Shown here piece by piece: positions 11,991-24,349 of a stretch of 64,000 nucleotides of DNA. The position numbers and the translations under genes are program-made. Source of the stretch: Dioscorea cayenensis subsp. rotundata (Eukaryota; Streptophyta; Magnoliopsida; Dioscoreales; Dioscoreaceae). The stretch spans positions 20,861,589 to 20,925,588 of the forward strand of contig NC_052486.1 in the NCBI RefSeq assembly GCF_009730915.1. Direction: 5' to 3'. The notes under the pieces are model-generated. The model was not told the origin of the DNA, searched no databases, and saw only the letters and a list, made by a program, of their open reading frames with translations. Position 1 is the stretch's first letter. Every line of letters begins with the position of its first letter.

Positions 11991-12963
11991 TTAATAAAAA
12001 TTTTCAAATAATTAAACATCAAATTTGATTTATAAAAAAATGTTTAAAATAATATATATATATATATATATTACATTTTGGTTTTTATTAATAAAATTTA
12101 AAAAAGTCACTAAATATTGATTTGGCTATGTAGTAAAGCACGGAAAAAAATATAAAAAAAGAACTAATTTTATAAAAAAAAAATGAATTGGGTTATTTTG
12201 TTAGCTTGAAGCCATGGTTGGGTAATTAAAAAAAAAGACATCTTATGTATTTTGTAAGATATTATATATATATACATATTGACTAAAATTAATATGTTGT
12301 CTCATTATTATGTGACAAATGTGTGTGTGTATATATATAATATGATTTTGGTGTAATGCATCAAAATAGGGTTAAAATTTTCCTTTGATTATTATTATTA
12401 GGTTTAAGATGAGTCACAAGAAAACAATGACATGACACATCCAATGCTTGTCTTGATTGAATTTTGGGTGTGTGAAAACAAAGTTGTGTACCTTTGGATT
12501 GGATTGGATTGGATTGGACTTGCTTTTATTTATTTATATTTTATGTTTTATTTGTTATATTTATTTATTTATTTATATTTATTTGTTATATTTATTTACT
12601 TATTTATTTATTTTTGGATTGATGTGGAGACATAAAAACAGAGAGGGTGTAAGTTAGCTATGTGAATGTGGGTCATCCAATCATCTTAGGATTATGTCTT
12701 TTCATTTTCACTTTTTAACTATTTATCAATAAATATTATAAAATTATTATTCTCAATACATATGTTATATAATAATAGACAAATTAAAACCTTTTTTTTC
12801 ATGGAATTTTGTTTTAATGCTTTATTTTATTTAATCAGTATCAAAATTTAAATCTAGTGAATACCTATCAAGAAATTAAATATATATTAATTACTCCCTC
12901 CTATTCTTTATTTTAATTGTCCAATTTTAAAAGTTTTTTATGGTTTTTTTTACTTATTCATCT
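11991..12963. other. AT-rich intergenic DNA
   Basis: No gene seen. It has a GGATT pentanucleotide run (about 12497-12518) followed by TATTTATT repeats (12525-12615) and poly-A/poly-T tracts. Confidence 0.6.
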
Positions 12964-12973
12964 AAAAAATTTA

Positions 12974-13299
12974 GGTCAAAATATTAAAATGATCCCTCTA
13001 TTTTGCGATTTTCGCCCTTTTAGTTCTTCTAATATAAAATCTGCCTTTTTGATCCTCGTATTTTCATATTTTTATCTTTTTGGTCCCTCTAATTGACGGA
13101 TCTACCATTTTGGTCCTTCCAGTTGATAAATTAGATGGACTAAAAAGCATGAAAATGTGTAAATACGAGGACCAAAAGAGAGATTTTACAACTAAAAGAT
13201 GAAAATGTGCAAATACAAGAACCAAAAAGGCGAGTTTTATATTAAAGGGACTAAAAGGATGGAAAACAAAAAATAGAAGGACCATTTTGATATTTAAAC
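12974..13299. mobile_element. Fold-back MITE with 10-bp target duplication
   Basis: A 326-bp element flanked by identical direct repeats AAAAAATTTA at 12964-12973 and 13300-13309. Its halves are inverted repeats: left ATATTAAAATGATCCCTCTA pairs with right-end reverse complement ATATCAAAATGGTCCTTCTA, and the pairing continues through TTTTTGGTCC-type motifs almost to the centre. A 9-10 bp duplication fits a Mutator-like non-autonomous element. Non-coding; open frames inside it are incidental. Confidence 0.75.
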
Positions 13300-13639
13300 A
13301 AAAAATTTATGAAGTTTTAAATATTATTTTTCTAAATTTACTGTACCTCTATAATTTTTAATAAATCATATTGAACTACATATTTTATTAAATTATATTT
13401 AAAAAAATTAATTATAAAAAATTAATCTATTTTTTTATAAATATTAATTAATTTTTTTTTAATTTATATGAATTAGTTAAAATGGATATAAAAAAACACC
13501 GGAGAAGTATTTATTAATCATCATTTTTATTAATATTAATTAACGAAGTCAGTTATGTTAGTTTTCCCACACAGCCAGCACACAAACAAACAACCTTATG
13601 ACCGAAATGTAATTTGGGTAAATCATAGGGGTATTTCAG

Positions 13640-13925
13640 TCATTTCAAATGGACGGATAGCAGTCGGCGGGAGTGGTCCCCGGAGCGGGGACCACAAGTC
13701 GCTACCTGTCCATCATGCGATCACAGCCGTCCAATCCGATGACCCGTCCTTCTCGTTCTCGAACCCCATTGGCTACTTCTGTGGGGCCCAGATCCTCGAT
13801 CTCCGCGCACTGCACTCGATCTCAGCCGTTTGTTTCTCGATCAGATGTACAATTACGAGATTGCCCCTATCCATCTTTCGCTGCGACCCGTACTTTGACC
13901 CTGTCTTTTGGGTTTCTCGGTAAAA
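13640..13925. promoter_or_regulatory. GC-rich block about 1 kb upstream of the GRAS gene
   Basis: A GC-rich island in AT-rich flanks with TGGTCCCCGGAGCGGGGACCA (a near-perfect palindrome around 13674-13694, centred on CCCCGGAGCGGGG), TGTGGGGCCCAG, two CAGCCGT motifs and CTCGATC repeats. It resembles in composition the block at 1335-1620 upstream of the NAC gene. Open frames across it look incidental. A distal regulatory module is an inference. Confidence 0.4.
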
Positions 13926-14440
13926 GAACTGTCAAATCCATATTTTACTCAAATAAATATTATTTATATTTCCCACAATTTTTTAGATTTTTTTCCTTTT
14001 TTTTTTCTAACTCTTAATATTTTTAAATTTTTTTTAATACTAATTATACTAGTAATAAAAAAATGATTTTTTCCAACTGATGTTAACTATATATTTTAAT
14101 AATTTGTCGTTGAAGTCGAGCTGAAGTTATATATAATAAATAATTTTATCAAATAAAAACTGTATTTAATTTGAATTTCATTATAATAATTTTTTTTAAA
14201 AAAAATCAATGGGGATAATACTATTTTAGTAATAATAAACCAAGAAATTTTAAATTTTAAATTTTTTTAATAAATATAAAGAAATGAAATATCCACCCTT
14301 CGGATGTAATAAATATTAAATAAAACCTATACTTTTGTTTTCCTCCGTGAGTTTTTATAAATAAATTATTTTAAAATAATAATAATAATATATATATATA
14401 CATATATCAACAGTCATATGAAAGAAAGGTAAAATTAAAA
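13926..14440. other. AT-rich spacer
   Basis: No gene or repeat family recognised; poly-T and AAT/TA microsatellites only. Confidence 0.55.
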
Positions 14441-14500
14441 GTTACAGAGGAAATAAGTGAAATTTGTATAAACTAATAAAGCAGTAAAAAAATAATTTTT

Positions 14501-14533
<33 letters not shown>

Positions 14534-14559
14534 TAGAGGCACTTTGTTTCCTTTTTTAT

Positions 14560-14972
14560 GTTGCACGCATCCATGGCAGGAGAGAGAAACACACAGAGAG
14601 AAAGAAGAGAGATAGACACAAGACAAAGAGAAGAGAAGAACACAAAACAAAGATAGAAACACAGAGAGAAAGAGAGGAGTGTATACAGAGAACCAATACC
14701 ATCATCATCACCTCCTCTCAACTACTCTATAGAGAGAAAAAAACCAAAGCTTTAAACACCAGTCTTCAACATCATGGAGGAGAAGAAGAAGAAGCAACCT
14801 TCATCTCCTCTGTCAAACTAACTCTTCAAAGTTTCCATCTTTCCCTCTGTTTTCAATAATCAATCTTGAAAGCTTGGATCTTTGCAACTCCCAAGAAGAA
14901 GAAGAAGAAGAAGAAGAGAGATCTGGTTGGAGGGAGTGGGAGTTAGTGTATGTAGGAGAAGAAAGGAGATAG
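14560..14972 (+). promoter_or_regulatory. GRAS gene promoter/5' leader
   Basis: A purine-rich GAGA/AGAAAGAGAG leader (14578-14690) and AAGAAG repeats (14893-14917) directly precede the GRAS start codon. Such GA-rich leaders are common in plant regulatory genes. The transcription start is not defined. A short AUG-initiated frame at about 14773 lies in the presumed leader and could act as an upstream ORF. Confidence 0.4.
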
Positions 14973-16709
14973 ATGAAGGGGATGCCCTTCAATCTCCAGA
15001 CAAAAGGGGTTGGAGAAGAAGAAGTAGGAGGTGCCATTGGAGGAGGAGGAGGAAGAGGAGGAGCTCGAGGAGCTCTTCTTCTCACTGGAGTTAAGAGAAG
15101 CAGAGGAGAGTTAGAGCCAAGATCGGTGCTGGATCACCGGAGAAGTCCTAGTCCTCCAACCTCCACTTCCACACTGTCTTCCTCTCTCGGAGGTGGCGTT
15201 GCCTCCTCCGACCACCCTCCTGATGTATTCCCTTCCGAAATCTCCGAGAAAGTCACCATCTTGCACACCACCACCTCCGCCGCCGCTGCCTCCGCCACCG
15301 ACGACTGGGATTGCCTCCTCGCTGACCCCTCCTCCACCACCCAAGAACAAACCTTTCTCCGTTGGATCATGTCCGACGACCCTTCGTCCTCCTCCCTTCT
15401 CGAGCCCTCCTTCTCCTTCGACCCTTTACCCTCCTTTTCAACCACCACCACCACCACCACCACCGCCTCCTCCTCCCCTCCTCCCCCACCACCGCCGCCG
15501 CCGCCACCACTCTTCTTCCCGGAATCCATGGAAGAGAAACCAATCCTTTTCTCTCCCTCCCAAACCCCCTCCTTTTTCCACCGTCCTGTGAAACCAAAGC
15601 TTGCCGACGAGCTCCAGCAATCACTTCTCGACCAGCTCTTCAACGCTGCCGAGCTCGTCGAGGCCGGCAATCTCGTCGGTGCGCGTGGGATATTGGCGCG
15701 GCTCAATCACCAACTCCCTTCTTCTCCTTTCGGTAAACCACTAATCCGCACCTCCTTCTACTTCCGTGACGCCCTCAACCTCCTCCTCCTCTCCCCTTCC
15801 CCTCCCCCTCCCCCTCTCTCCACCCCTCTCGACGTCGTCCTCAAGCTCAGCGCCTTCAAGGCCTTCTCTGAAGTCTCCCCCATCCTCCAATTCACCAACT
15901 TCACCTCCATCCAAGCTCTCCTCGAAGAGCTCGCCGGCTCTCCCCGCATCCACATCATCGACTTCGACATCGGCGTCGGCGGTCAGTGGTCTTCTTTCAT
16001 GCAAGAGCTCGCTCAACGCCGCCGCTCCGGCGCCTCCTCCCCATCTCTCAAAATCACAGCTTTCATCTCCCCCAACTCCTCTTACCATCCTCTCGAACTC
16101 CATCTCACTCGCGAGAACCTCTCCCAGTTCGCCGCTGAGCTCCATATCCAGTTCGAGTTCAATGCCATGAATCTCGAAAGCTTTGATCCTGTTTCCATTC
16201 TCGCAATGTCTCAAGAGGAAGCAATTGCTGTCAACTTGCCTGTCAGCTCCTCTCTCGGTCCATCAATCTCCACCATTTTCCGGCTTGTCAAGCAGCTCTC
16301 CCCCAAGATTGTCATCTCCGTCGACCATGGTTGTGATCGCAGTGAACTCTCATTCTCCCGCCATTTCCTTCATTGCTTCCAATCAAGCATGGTTCTTTTG
16401 GACTCCATTGATGCAGCTGGAACCACCCCTGAAGTTGCCCATAAGATCGAACGCTTTTTGCTTCAGCCGAGGATCGAGAGTGCTGTGCTTGGTCGACATC
16501 GTTTCGTAGAAAAAATGCTAACTTGGCGTTCCCTATTTGTATCCACTGGCTTTGTGCCATTGCCATTCAGTAATTTTACTGAAACTCAAGCTGAGTGTCT
16601 GCTCAAAAGGGTGCAGGTTCGAGGATTTCATGTCGAAAAGCGGCAATCTTCACTCTATCTGTATTGGCAGCGCGGCGAGCTTGTGTCTGTATCGGCTTGG
16701 AGGTGCTGA
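14973..16709 (+). CDS. GRAS transcription regulator, HAIRY MERISTEM / SCL6-SCL22-SCL27 type
   Basis: A single-exon gene of 578 residues. The start MKGMPFNLQ matches the conserved N-terminus of the miR171-regulated HAM/LOM group. The first 200 residues are low-complexity (poly-Gly, poly-Ser, poly-Thr, poly-Pro). The GRAS domain follows: leucine heptad region I from about residue 211 (LLDQLFNAAELVEAGN), VHIID variant IHIIDFDIG at 326-334, a PFYRE-like region around ENLSQFAAEL, and the SAW region from about 518 to the C-terminal SVSAWRC. HAM proteins act in the nucleus to keep shoot and root meristems undifferentiated, partnering WUSCHEL-type factors. A perfect miR171 site lies inside the coding region at 15689-15709. 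GC content falls from the 5' to the 3' part of the ORF. All other frames over this region are shadows. Confidence 0.96.
   Translation: MKGMPFNLQTKGVGEEEVGGAIGGGGGRGGARGALLLTGVKRSRGELEPRSVLDHRRSPSPPTSTSTLSSSLGGGVASSDHPPDVFPSEISEKVTILHTTTSAAAASATDDWDCLLADPSSTTQEQTFLRWIMSDDPSSSSLLEPSFSFDPLPSFSTTTTTTTTASSSPPPPPPPPPPPLFFPESMEEKPILFSPSQTPSFFHRPVKPKLADELQQSLLDQLFNAAELVEAGNLVGARGILARLNHQLPSSPFGKPLIRTSFYFRDALNLLLLSPSPPPPPLSTPLDVVLKLSAFKAFSEVSPILQFTNFTSIQALLEELAGSPRIHIIDFDIGVGGQWSSFMQELAQRRRSGASSPSLKITAFISPNSSYHPLELHLTRENLSQFAAELHIQFEFNAMNLESFDPVSILAMSQEEAIAVNLPVSSSLGPSISTIFRLVKQLSPKIVISVDHGCDRSELSFSRHFLHCFQSSMVLLDSIDAAGTTPEVAHKIERFLLQPRIESAVLGRHRFVEKMLTWRSLFVSTGFVPLPFSNFTETQAECLLKRVQVRGFHVEKRQSSLYLYWQRGELVSVSAWRC
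15689..15709 (+). promoter_or_regulatory. miR171 target site in the GRAS mRNA
   Basis: A 21-nt stretch (GATATTGGCGCG then GCTCAATCA) that by eye is fully complementary to canonical miR171. It encodes ILARLNH in leucine heptad region I. In HAM-type GRAS genes this site directs transcript cleavage, so the gene should be under miR171 control. Confidence 0.95.
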
Positions 16710-17180
16710 GGATCGAAGAGCTCAGCTTATCTGGTACTATTTCTCTTGAATTATCTATGAAAAGTTGCCACTCTATATTATACTTTCAAATGCCTAATAA
16801 AATCTTGAATTCATGGCTGTTTTTCTTGGTGGCAAACAGTTCTGTGTTCGATTACGTGGCTGATTGTTCTTAGACTGATCGGTTCTTCTTCTTCGTAGGA
16901 AAAAAAAAAAGAAGTAATTTACAAAGTCTCTTAAGGTCTGGTACAGATTTAGTTGATCTTGTTTCTGTGTTTTGGCAACATGTGAGAAGAAATTGTTGCA
17001 TGTCTATGGCTATTGTATTACACTTAACTTTGTGGACAACATTCGGTGAAAACCTTTTTAACAAACGACCAAATCTTTGAAGTTAATTCTCAACTATGTC
17101 GTCAGAGTTCTTTTGTAGTGCATTCTGATTGTCTGTTGTGCTTTATATATACTTGTATTTTTGTACTAATTAAACAACCG
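16710..17180 (+). other. GRAS 3'UTR and flank
   Basis: A CCTAATAAAATC polyadenylation-like signal lies about 90 bp after the stop codon, and further ones follow. No separate gene. Confidence 0.5.
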
Positions 17181-20100
17181 AAGGTAAGAGCTATCCGTTG
17201 TTCTGTTGTTGCTTCGTGTAGTTAATGCTGACGAGAATATTAGAACACTTTGAATGATGTGGAAATTGGTTGCTGATGGAAAACTATTGAATGCCTTCAT
17301 ATATTCTATTTTAGGTGAGTCTGGTGAAGTCAATAGATCAGTTTGATTTCATCGATTGAATTGTTGATATTGTCTTGAAAATGATGTGCCAAAACCATTG
17401 CACAAGCTATGGAAATTTGGTGATGAAACGACAAAGGTGAAATCATTCAAAGTTGACTTCATTTAGTTCGAACATAGCTTCTTGTTGTTTTATCTTTTAT
17501 GATCATTGTCTACTATTACTTATCTTTTTAATGTCAAAGGCATCAATTAGAACAAAGGTCAACCACGTATCTCTAGTATTTTCAAACACTAAAATGTCGA
17601 ACTTGTTTGAAGTAAAATCCTACTTCTGAGCATGCAGAGCATAACAAGATTCTTATCTCTGCTATCAATTGAATCAATTTAATTAGGCAATACATTATAT
17701 CTTGATCATGTTCTCTGATAACTCATTGGGTAGCCTTCGCGAAGAATCCTGAGATTGATCAGTTGTGGTTGTTGTTACTGTTTATTTCGAATTCTTTTGG
17801 TTGTCTGGTAGTTGTGCGAAACATCGACAGAAATTCCTCAGCAAGTGTTGTCTTTGTGGTCCTGAATTACACAACCACATTCTTGTTTCGCAGACGTGCA
17901 TGGTCCCGTTTTAATTTTAACAATCCGAGCTCTCTGTCGACCCTATCTGTTTATGTTTTGTCGAATGCTGAAAATTGCAACATTTCATTTGTGACTGCTG
18001 AATTCATGGACAGATTGCAGAAATATGCTTCTAGTTTGAGCTGTGGTGTTTCAGAATTGATTGGAAATAGAATTCATTCCTGTCGAGGAAATGATCAATA
18101 TCTTTATTGATCGAAGATTTTGATTGTCCACATACCACCTACTACTTGGAACAAGCTCCAACAAACATCGTCGCTTAATTATGTTTTCTTGAGATTTTAG
18201 TTAATGTTTTTCTTAATGATCTTTCACATGGCCCTTTGTCCTTGATCACATGTTAAGTTTATATTTCATTCTCCCTTCGATTAGCTACCGTTCTCCGATT
18301 AGTTTATGTTTTGCATCTAATATCAAGATTTTATTTTATTTTATTTTATTTTATTTTATTATACGTCGATACCTTGCATGAGATGCGAAAAACCGAAAAA
18401 TAATAAAGCGGAAAAGTAACATGATCCCTTGAGTACCTTGTATATGAGGGAAGGCACAATTATAGACCATGTTAAAGACAAACTTAAGCTTAAAGACTCA
18501 CAAAGAAGAGGTCCAAACATGTATGTTTTTCGTTAAAGATACAAATAAGTTAATAAGAAGAAAAAGAAGTATAAAACTAAGTCATGCTTTCTTCTTCTCC
18601 TTTTATCATAACCTTTTCATCACCTTATTCTTGCTTTCTTGCTTTGCCTCATTGGAACAAATGAACATACTTATTTCTTGAATTGCTAAATCAATGGATT
18701 TAGGACATGCAAATAGGCCTTCTTTGTCTAACTCTATGCATGCCTTTAAGTCATGCCAAAGAGAGAAAAGGATATGCTTAAAGACAAGTAGGGGTATATA
18801 TAGGGTGCAAACAAAAATACATAAATATAAATATAAATATAAATATAAATATAAATAAATATAAATATAAATATAAATATAAATATAAATATAAATAGAG
18901 AGAGCACAAGGAGGTCTAAAAGACTTTGTAATTGTAGTGGTGGTGTAGATAAAGGTGGGAAGGTGGACCTCACTCTCTTTCTTGGCTTTGTGGAAGTCCC
19001 AAGGATGGTTCTCATTTGGAAAGGTCTCCATGATGCATTACCTTTCTCTCTTCTTCTCAATGTCTCAAAGCACTATAGAGATAAATTAAGAGAGCTTAAT
19101 ACAACATTAATTAGAGATTAACATTGTTATTATTATTATATGTATAAAATGAGAGACAAAATAGTAAAGAACCTTAATGAGTCAATAAGATTAGAGAGGA
19201 AGTATTGGTACAATGTTAAACTTTGTATTTCATCCCTCGCTAGATAATATAATTAATGAACTATAAAACAAAACTTTTAATTAATTTAAGATTAAGATTA
19301 GAGAGAGACATGTGGGAAGACAAAGGCTTTTTGTGAAGGAGAAGGCTTCATTGGAGGGAGGGATGCATGCATGCACAGCAAAGCATTGTGATGAAAAATT
19401 AAAATAAAATAAACAACAGAGTACTTGTTCATGGCTTTCTTGTTCTTCTTTTGAAGTTGGCTACTCAACTTTGCATGTCATGCACTCCAAACCATGCATG
19501 ACATGTGGACATGTTTGGATTATCATTTATTAAACATAATTATAATTAATTAATTCACAACATTACTTCCAAACAGTTAAAAACTAGAAAGACAACTTTC
19601 CCCAATAGAATCTCTCTTTTAAGCTCAAGGTATTCATTGAGCTTGAGAATCTCCATTGCTTTGCTTTGCCAACTTAGAATCTTTAGATGTACTTGTGTCT
19701 CTTAATTGATAGATACATATATTACAATTTATACGACAAATGTTGTAACTAAATAAAATAGATTAACACATATTAAGGAAACACTAATTATTCATGTCTC
19801 TCGCGAGTGATAAATAAATGATCATTAGTATCTAGAAAATAAAATAAAAAAATTAGCAAAATAAACTAGCATGCATCACAGAAATACTGTTTAATGCATT
19901 TTAAGTTAAATAAACTAGTGTATATTAGAAAAAAATAATAATAAGTACCTAAATGATATCAATTCCAAACATCTCTCTCAAAGCTCACTAATGAACTTGA
20001 AAAGAGACACTAGAGAATTGGACCACAAACTTCACCTTCAAATGCTCACTACCATGCTTTGTTTCTCACTTTCTCAATACAAACTAATGGTCTTTTATTT

Positions 20101-20930
20101 TTATGGTAAAAAAACAGAAAGAAAAAATCAATGAATTTGGAAGAAGGAAAACATATTAATGTTTTAATGTGATGTTATCCATTAAACACTTTGTCAACCT
20201 TCAAATTGAAATAAGTACAGTGGTGGTCCTCTTTGTAGTCACATTCTCTAATTGTTAGTGGAGAAGAGGCACCACAGAAAAAATTCATAAAGGTTCATTG
20301 ATGATGGTTCAACTCCAATAAACACTACCCACAAGTCCCTTTGAACTACCAATTAGAAATTAAGGGAGTGGTGAGTGTGGCTTTGTTTCTTGTTTTTCTC
20401 TATTTGATGTTTGTGTTCATTGTTTCTTTTCTTTTGTTTTTGTTCTTTATTTTTTTTCTTTCTTTCTTTTTTGAATTTAATTAATTTATTTATAAGTCAA
20501 TGAAGATTAGGATGAATGACAAATGGATGTGATAGGATGGATTTGTGACTTTGATGGCAGAGAAAGATGTGTCATTTTACATGTATAATTGAAGAGATGA
20601 CCTGTTTGGTTATTATAATGGATAGTTAAATAATGACAGCAGATAATTCAGTTGATGAAATGAGTAATTTAATCTATGTTTTGTGTTTAGAAAAACTCCC
20701 TTTCAAATTGAGAGTTTTTGTGTTCATCTGTACTTAACTCTAAACAATCATTAACAATAAATAAACAAAAAAAAAAAAATCAATTATTAATAAAAACCCA
20801 ACAACTTGATGAAGACCTTGTTTGATTTAGTTTTTCTGCAAAAAAAAAATGAGCTTTTCTCAATTGGTGCAAGCTCTTCAATTACATAATACCATGAAAG
20901 GAAAAAATCATAAGTGAACAGCACAATGTT
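17181..20930. other. Intergenic region without a recognised gene
   Basis: The stretch 17200-18170 is less AT-rich than usual and has one long frame (17763-18110), but no family match, no splice context and no motif. It may be an old degenerate sequence. Simple repeats: (ATTTT)n at about 18331-18361 and (AAATAT)n at about 18820-18897. Frames around 18600-19060 are produced by the latter and look incidental. Confidence 0.5.
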
Positions 20931-21371
20931 ATAAGGAAAAAACTAGAATTCTTCGTTGCCAATTACAAAAGTGCAAAATTTCTTGTCACAAGACGCATAT
21001 TCAATAATGTCATACAACAATAACAAACTACTGGTAGTCTCAACTATTTAAAGTCAGCTACATAAATCTCTCCTTTCCGCAACATTCTATCACAAGCCAA
21101 AACATACCATCTTACAAACCGTTTATAAACCCTAAAAGAACAACTTTAAAAATACATTTCACATAACCCTAGTGTTGAAGTCAAGCAAAAATGGGTTTGT
21201 TCCTTCCAAGCACCTTCAGGAGCCAGTCTTGTCTTTGTTTATCCAATCAACTTCCAACAATCTGTATTCAGAATAAGATATGCTTCACTTATGGCGGCTT
21301 AATCCTGCATAAGAATCAGATAATATCATCGTATATGCTCTAAAAGTGTAGAATATATCAGTTAAAAGTCA

Positions 21372-24345
21372 GTTATTATGCTTCTCCACCAGCCATTTAA
21401 GTGCCGTGAGGCATCTGATTTATGAAAAGGAAGACGATGATAAAAGATGCTGTTTTATTTACTTCCTCAAGAAGACTCCGGCATTCATGGCAGGTTACAT
21501 TGCAACTGAGCATCTTCTACCTCAAAGATGCATTCAATGAATCATATTGTACTGTTTCCTGCATGGGACCTGACAAGAATAAAGGCATGGCTTGCAAATG
21601 TATTGGAGAAAATGATTCCACAATCACCATCTAAAAGCATGTGAGTAATATCGGGCATATTTTATGTTCTCCAGATGCTCTACTAATCAGAAGAAGCATA
21701 AAAACTAAATTGATGTTTTCTTGCTTATTGCCGAGAATATTACTAGTCTACATGAGCTTCAAAAGATTGAGAGCAATAGTTTGGATAGATGAGCAAATGC
21801 AATTTGATTTATTGCACAGCATGAAGAGCATGATCAGAACGATTTGATGGATGGATTTCAACACAAGGAACAAAATAAGGAAACATGCAGATTATTAATT
21901 GGATTCTGAACTTGATGTCAGAGGTATTTCTAGGAAAATGTTGAGCAAATCCTGAAAATGATGATAAGAAACTTACAAATTTGTCTAGTGGGGAATTTTG
22001 TGATTGTTAGATCACAAGTCAGATTTTGTAAACTTTATACTTGCCCAGGCATGCAAAAAACGTTCAAGAAAAAATCATTCAATATGATTTTAAAGTTAAA
22101 TAACTTCAAGAAAGAATGCTGTGTCAGACTGTCTCAAAAAAATATAAAAAAATTCACTATTCTTAATAAACAACAGTTTGGAGAAGCAGAAAAGTTTAAA
22201 TAGAAGCAAAACCAGACCTCGGGCTATTTATTTTAGTTTCGTGCATGTGACTATTCTGTACATTTTTCTGTTTATCCCACATGCAAATAGAATCTTCAGG
22301 TTAAAACTAACCCAAGTCATGTTCCGGATCAAATTTTCTACAACTTACTTTGTAATTTGTTTTGAAATAAAAAACTAACAAAGTTGGAAAAATTAGTGAG
22401 GCCAGCCCAAATTAAACAATCCCAGACTGGGCCAGATTAGATTTGATTTAATTAGGCTTATTCTTCTTTTGTCTAGTTCTAGTGGTCCAGTTACCCAACT
22501 TTTTTCATTCATTATTTGATCCAAGAATGTACAGGTCAGACTATTCCTCAAAAATCAAACTGATTTGGAACTGATTCAAGTTGATTTTGGGGATGAAGAC
22601 GGTTGTTTACAGTCAAACTAAATATTCCACCATCACAACAATATTGAATCTGAGCTGAACATAACATTGGCATTGGCCTTCATTCTTAGTGTACAAGGCA
22701 ACAGTTTTAACAAGTTGTAATTTAAAAACAATATAGATCTTGTAAAGGTAGGCTCTTGATACGCAAAAGATCGGAACAGAAGCAAGTAATGGAATCAAGA
22801 TCACTCCCCTAATACATTAATAATAAGTACTAAAATCTCCATGTGACTTTTTAACTCCATATTAAAATGAAAGAAGCCATTAATTTGAAGAAAGGTAAAA
22901 AGTATTGTAATTCCAACCAAAACAAAACAAAAAAGAAAAGAAAAAGAGAGAAAGAAAGAAAAAGTTCTTCGAGAATCATAGCAATGCCACAAGTATCTTC
23001 CATTCCATATCAATAAATTGAATATGAGAAATCAAGGAAAAGTCTAGAAAGTGCAGGAAATGAGAAAGTGTAGAGAAAACACAAAGTGAGAGGAGGGACA
23101 ATTTATTCTTTTTGAGATCCGCACATCAGTGTTACCATGTACGGTGGTTCCAAACCCAACTCAAACTATAATCTGAATAGTGATATGAAAGTTGTGAACT
23201 TGCCTATTACTAAGTCAACAATTATCTAAGCTCACTCTTAATGCGTCCTAGGATACCAATAATTATCTTTTTTTTTTTTCTTTTTCAAGCATAAAAGATC
23301 CTCAACTATCGAGATCCTTAATTCAACTTCCAAGAGAAAACACTTTGAACACTTCAAACTGAAGTGCTAATCTCCATAAAAGGGTAGAGCTTAAGAGTAC
23401 TAATTTGAGCTAATGCTAAACGAATGGGAAAAAAATGATTGGTAATTCATGCAAATAAAGCATAAATCATGATGAAGAATTCGCTGAAGTTTGAAAAATG
23501 CTGCTTATGCATTTATGGTCATAACTGGGGCCAATGCAGGCTCTAACATATAAATTCTTTCAGGTTAGTCAATAGACTTCTTTTTAAAATAAAAAAGCTG
23601 AAAAAATTAGCAACATTTTCTCAAATGAATGTATCAAGTAAGAAATACAACATGAAGCATATGAACATAAAATTAAACTCAGCTACAACTAAAAAGTGTT
23701 CAGAAACCACTATTGACTAAGATGTCGAATCTTTCCTTTTTCTTTTATAACCCACATAGACGCACATGTTTTGATTCTTTCAAAGATAAAATCAAGTGTT
23801 CTTTTTCAAAAAAACTTTTCTTCATTTATTCTTCTAACAAAACTAACACTTTTATTCAATGAATCATATCTCTACTCAAGCACAAGCATATTTTCTGAAC
23901 ATTCTATCATACTACTAAAACTTTCTTGTTTATTTCGTAGGAAACTTCCCACTTCATACACATTTAGATGAAATGCACCATCTTTCCACGCCCAATCTGG
24001 AAATTATCAAGCTTTACAAACCCTAGAAACCAAATTTGCATTTGAATACATCTAAAAATCATGCCAAACCATAGCTAAGAGAATAAAAACCCTGCATTTT
24101 CACATTCACGGCAAAAACTAGAAATTATACAGATCATCGCAAACCCTAACTTCATTAATCACTACAAAATTCAGTAAAAACAGAACGGAAACCAAAATCA
24201 AATTCGTTGCATTAAGAAATTGAATCAATTGATACCTAGGCTACAAGCAATTCATCCGCATACTCACTGACCTCGCCGGCGTTGCTCCGGCTCGCCGCTC
24301 CGGAAACCAGAGCTCATCCATTGAGGAAGTTTAGCATTGTTAACA
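21372..24345 (-). CDS. Possible small multi-exon gene, unrecognised
   Basis: Tentative. On the minus strand two short exons join well: 21521-21558 (after acceptor CCCATGCAG) encodes ETVQYDSLNASL, and after a GTAGAA donor an exon ending near 21372 (acceptor CATAAATCAG at about 21412) encodes RCLTALKWLVEKHNN and a stop. About 2.8 kb upstream, 24260-24330 is a small GC-rich block with ATGs (frames MDELWFPERR and MSSGFRSGEPEQ) followed by GTCAGTGAGT donor-like sequence, as expected of a first exon and promoter. I could not find the exons between, nor name a family. Text downstream at 20940-21360 would be 3'UTR. Other reading: chance frames in intergenic DNA. Confidence 0.25.
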
Positions 24346-24349
24346 AGCA

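Noticed and set aside
15111-16566. Numerous ORFs in other frames over the GRAS gene
   Set aside because: Shadows caused by its GC-rich, low-complexity coding sequence.
17763-18110. A 115-residue protein gene
   Set aside because: No domain, no splice or start context, no neighbours supporting it; probably chance or degenerate sequence.
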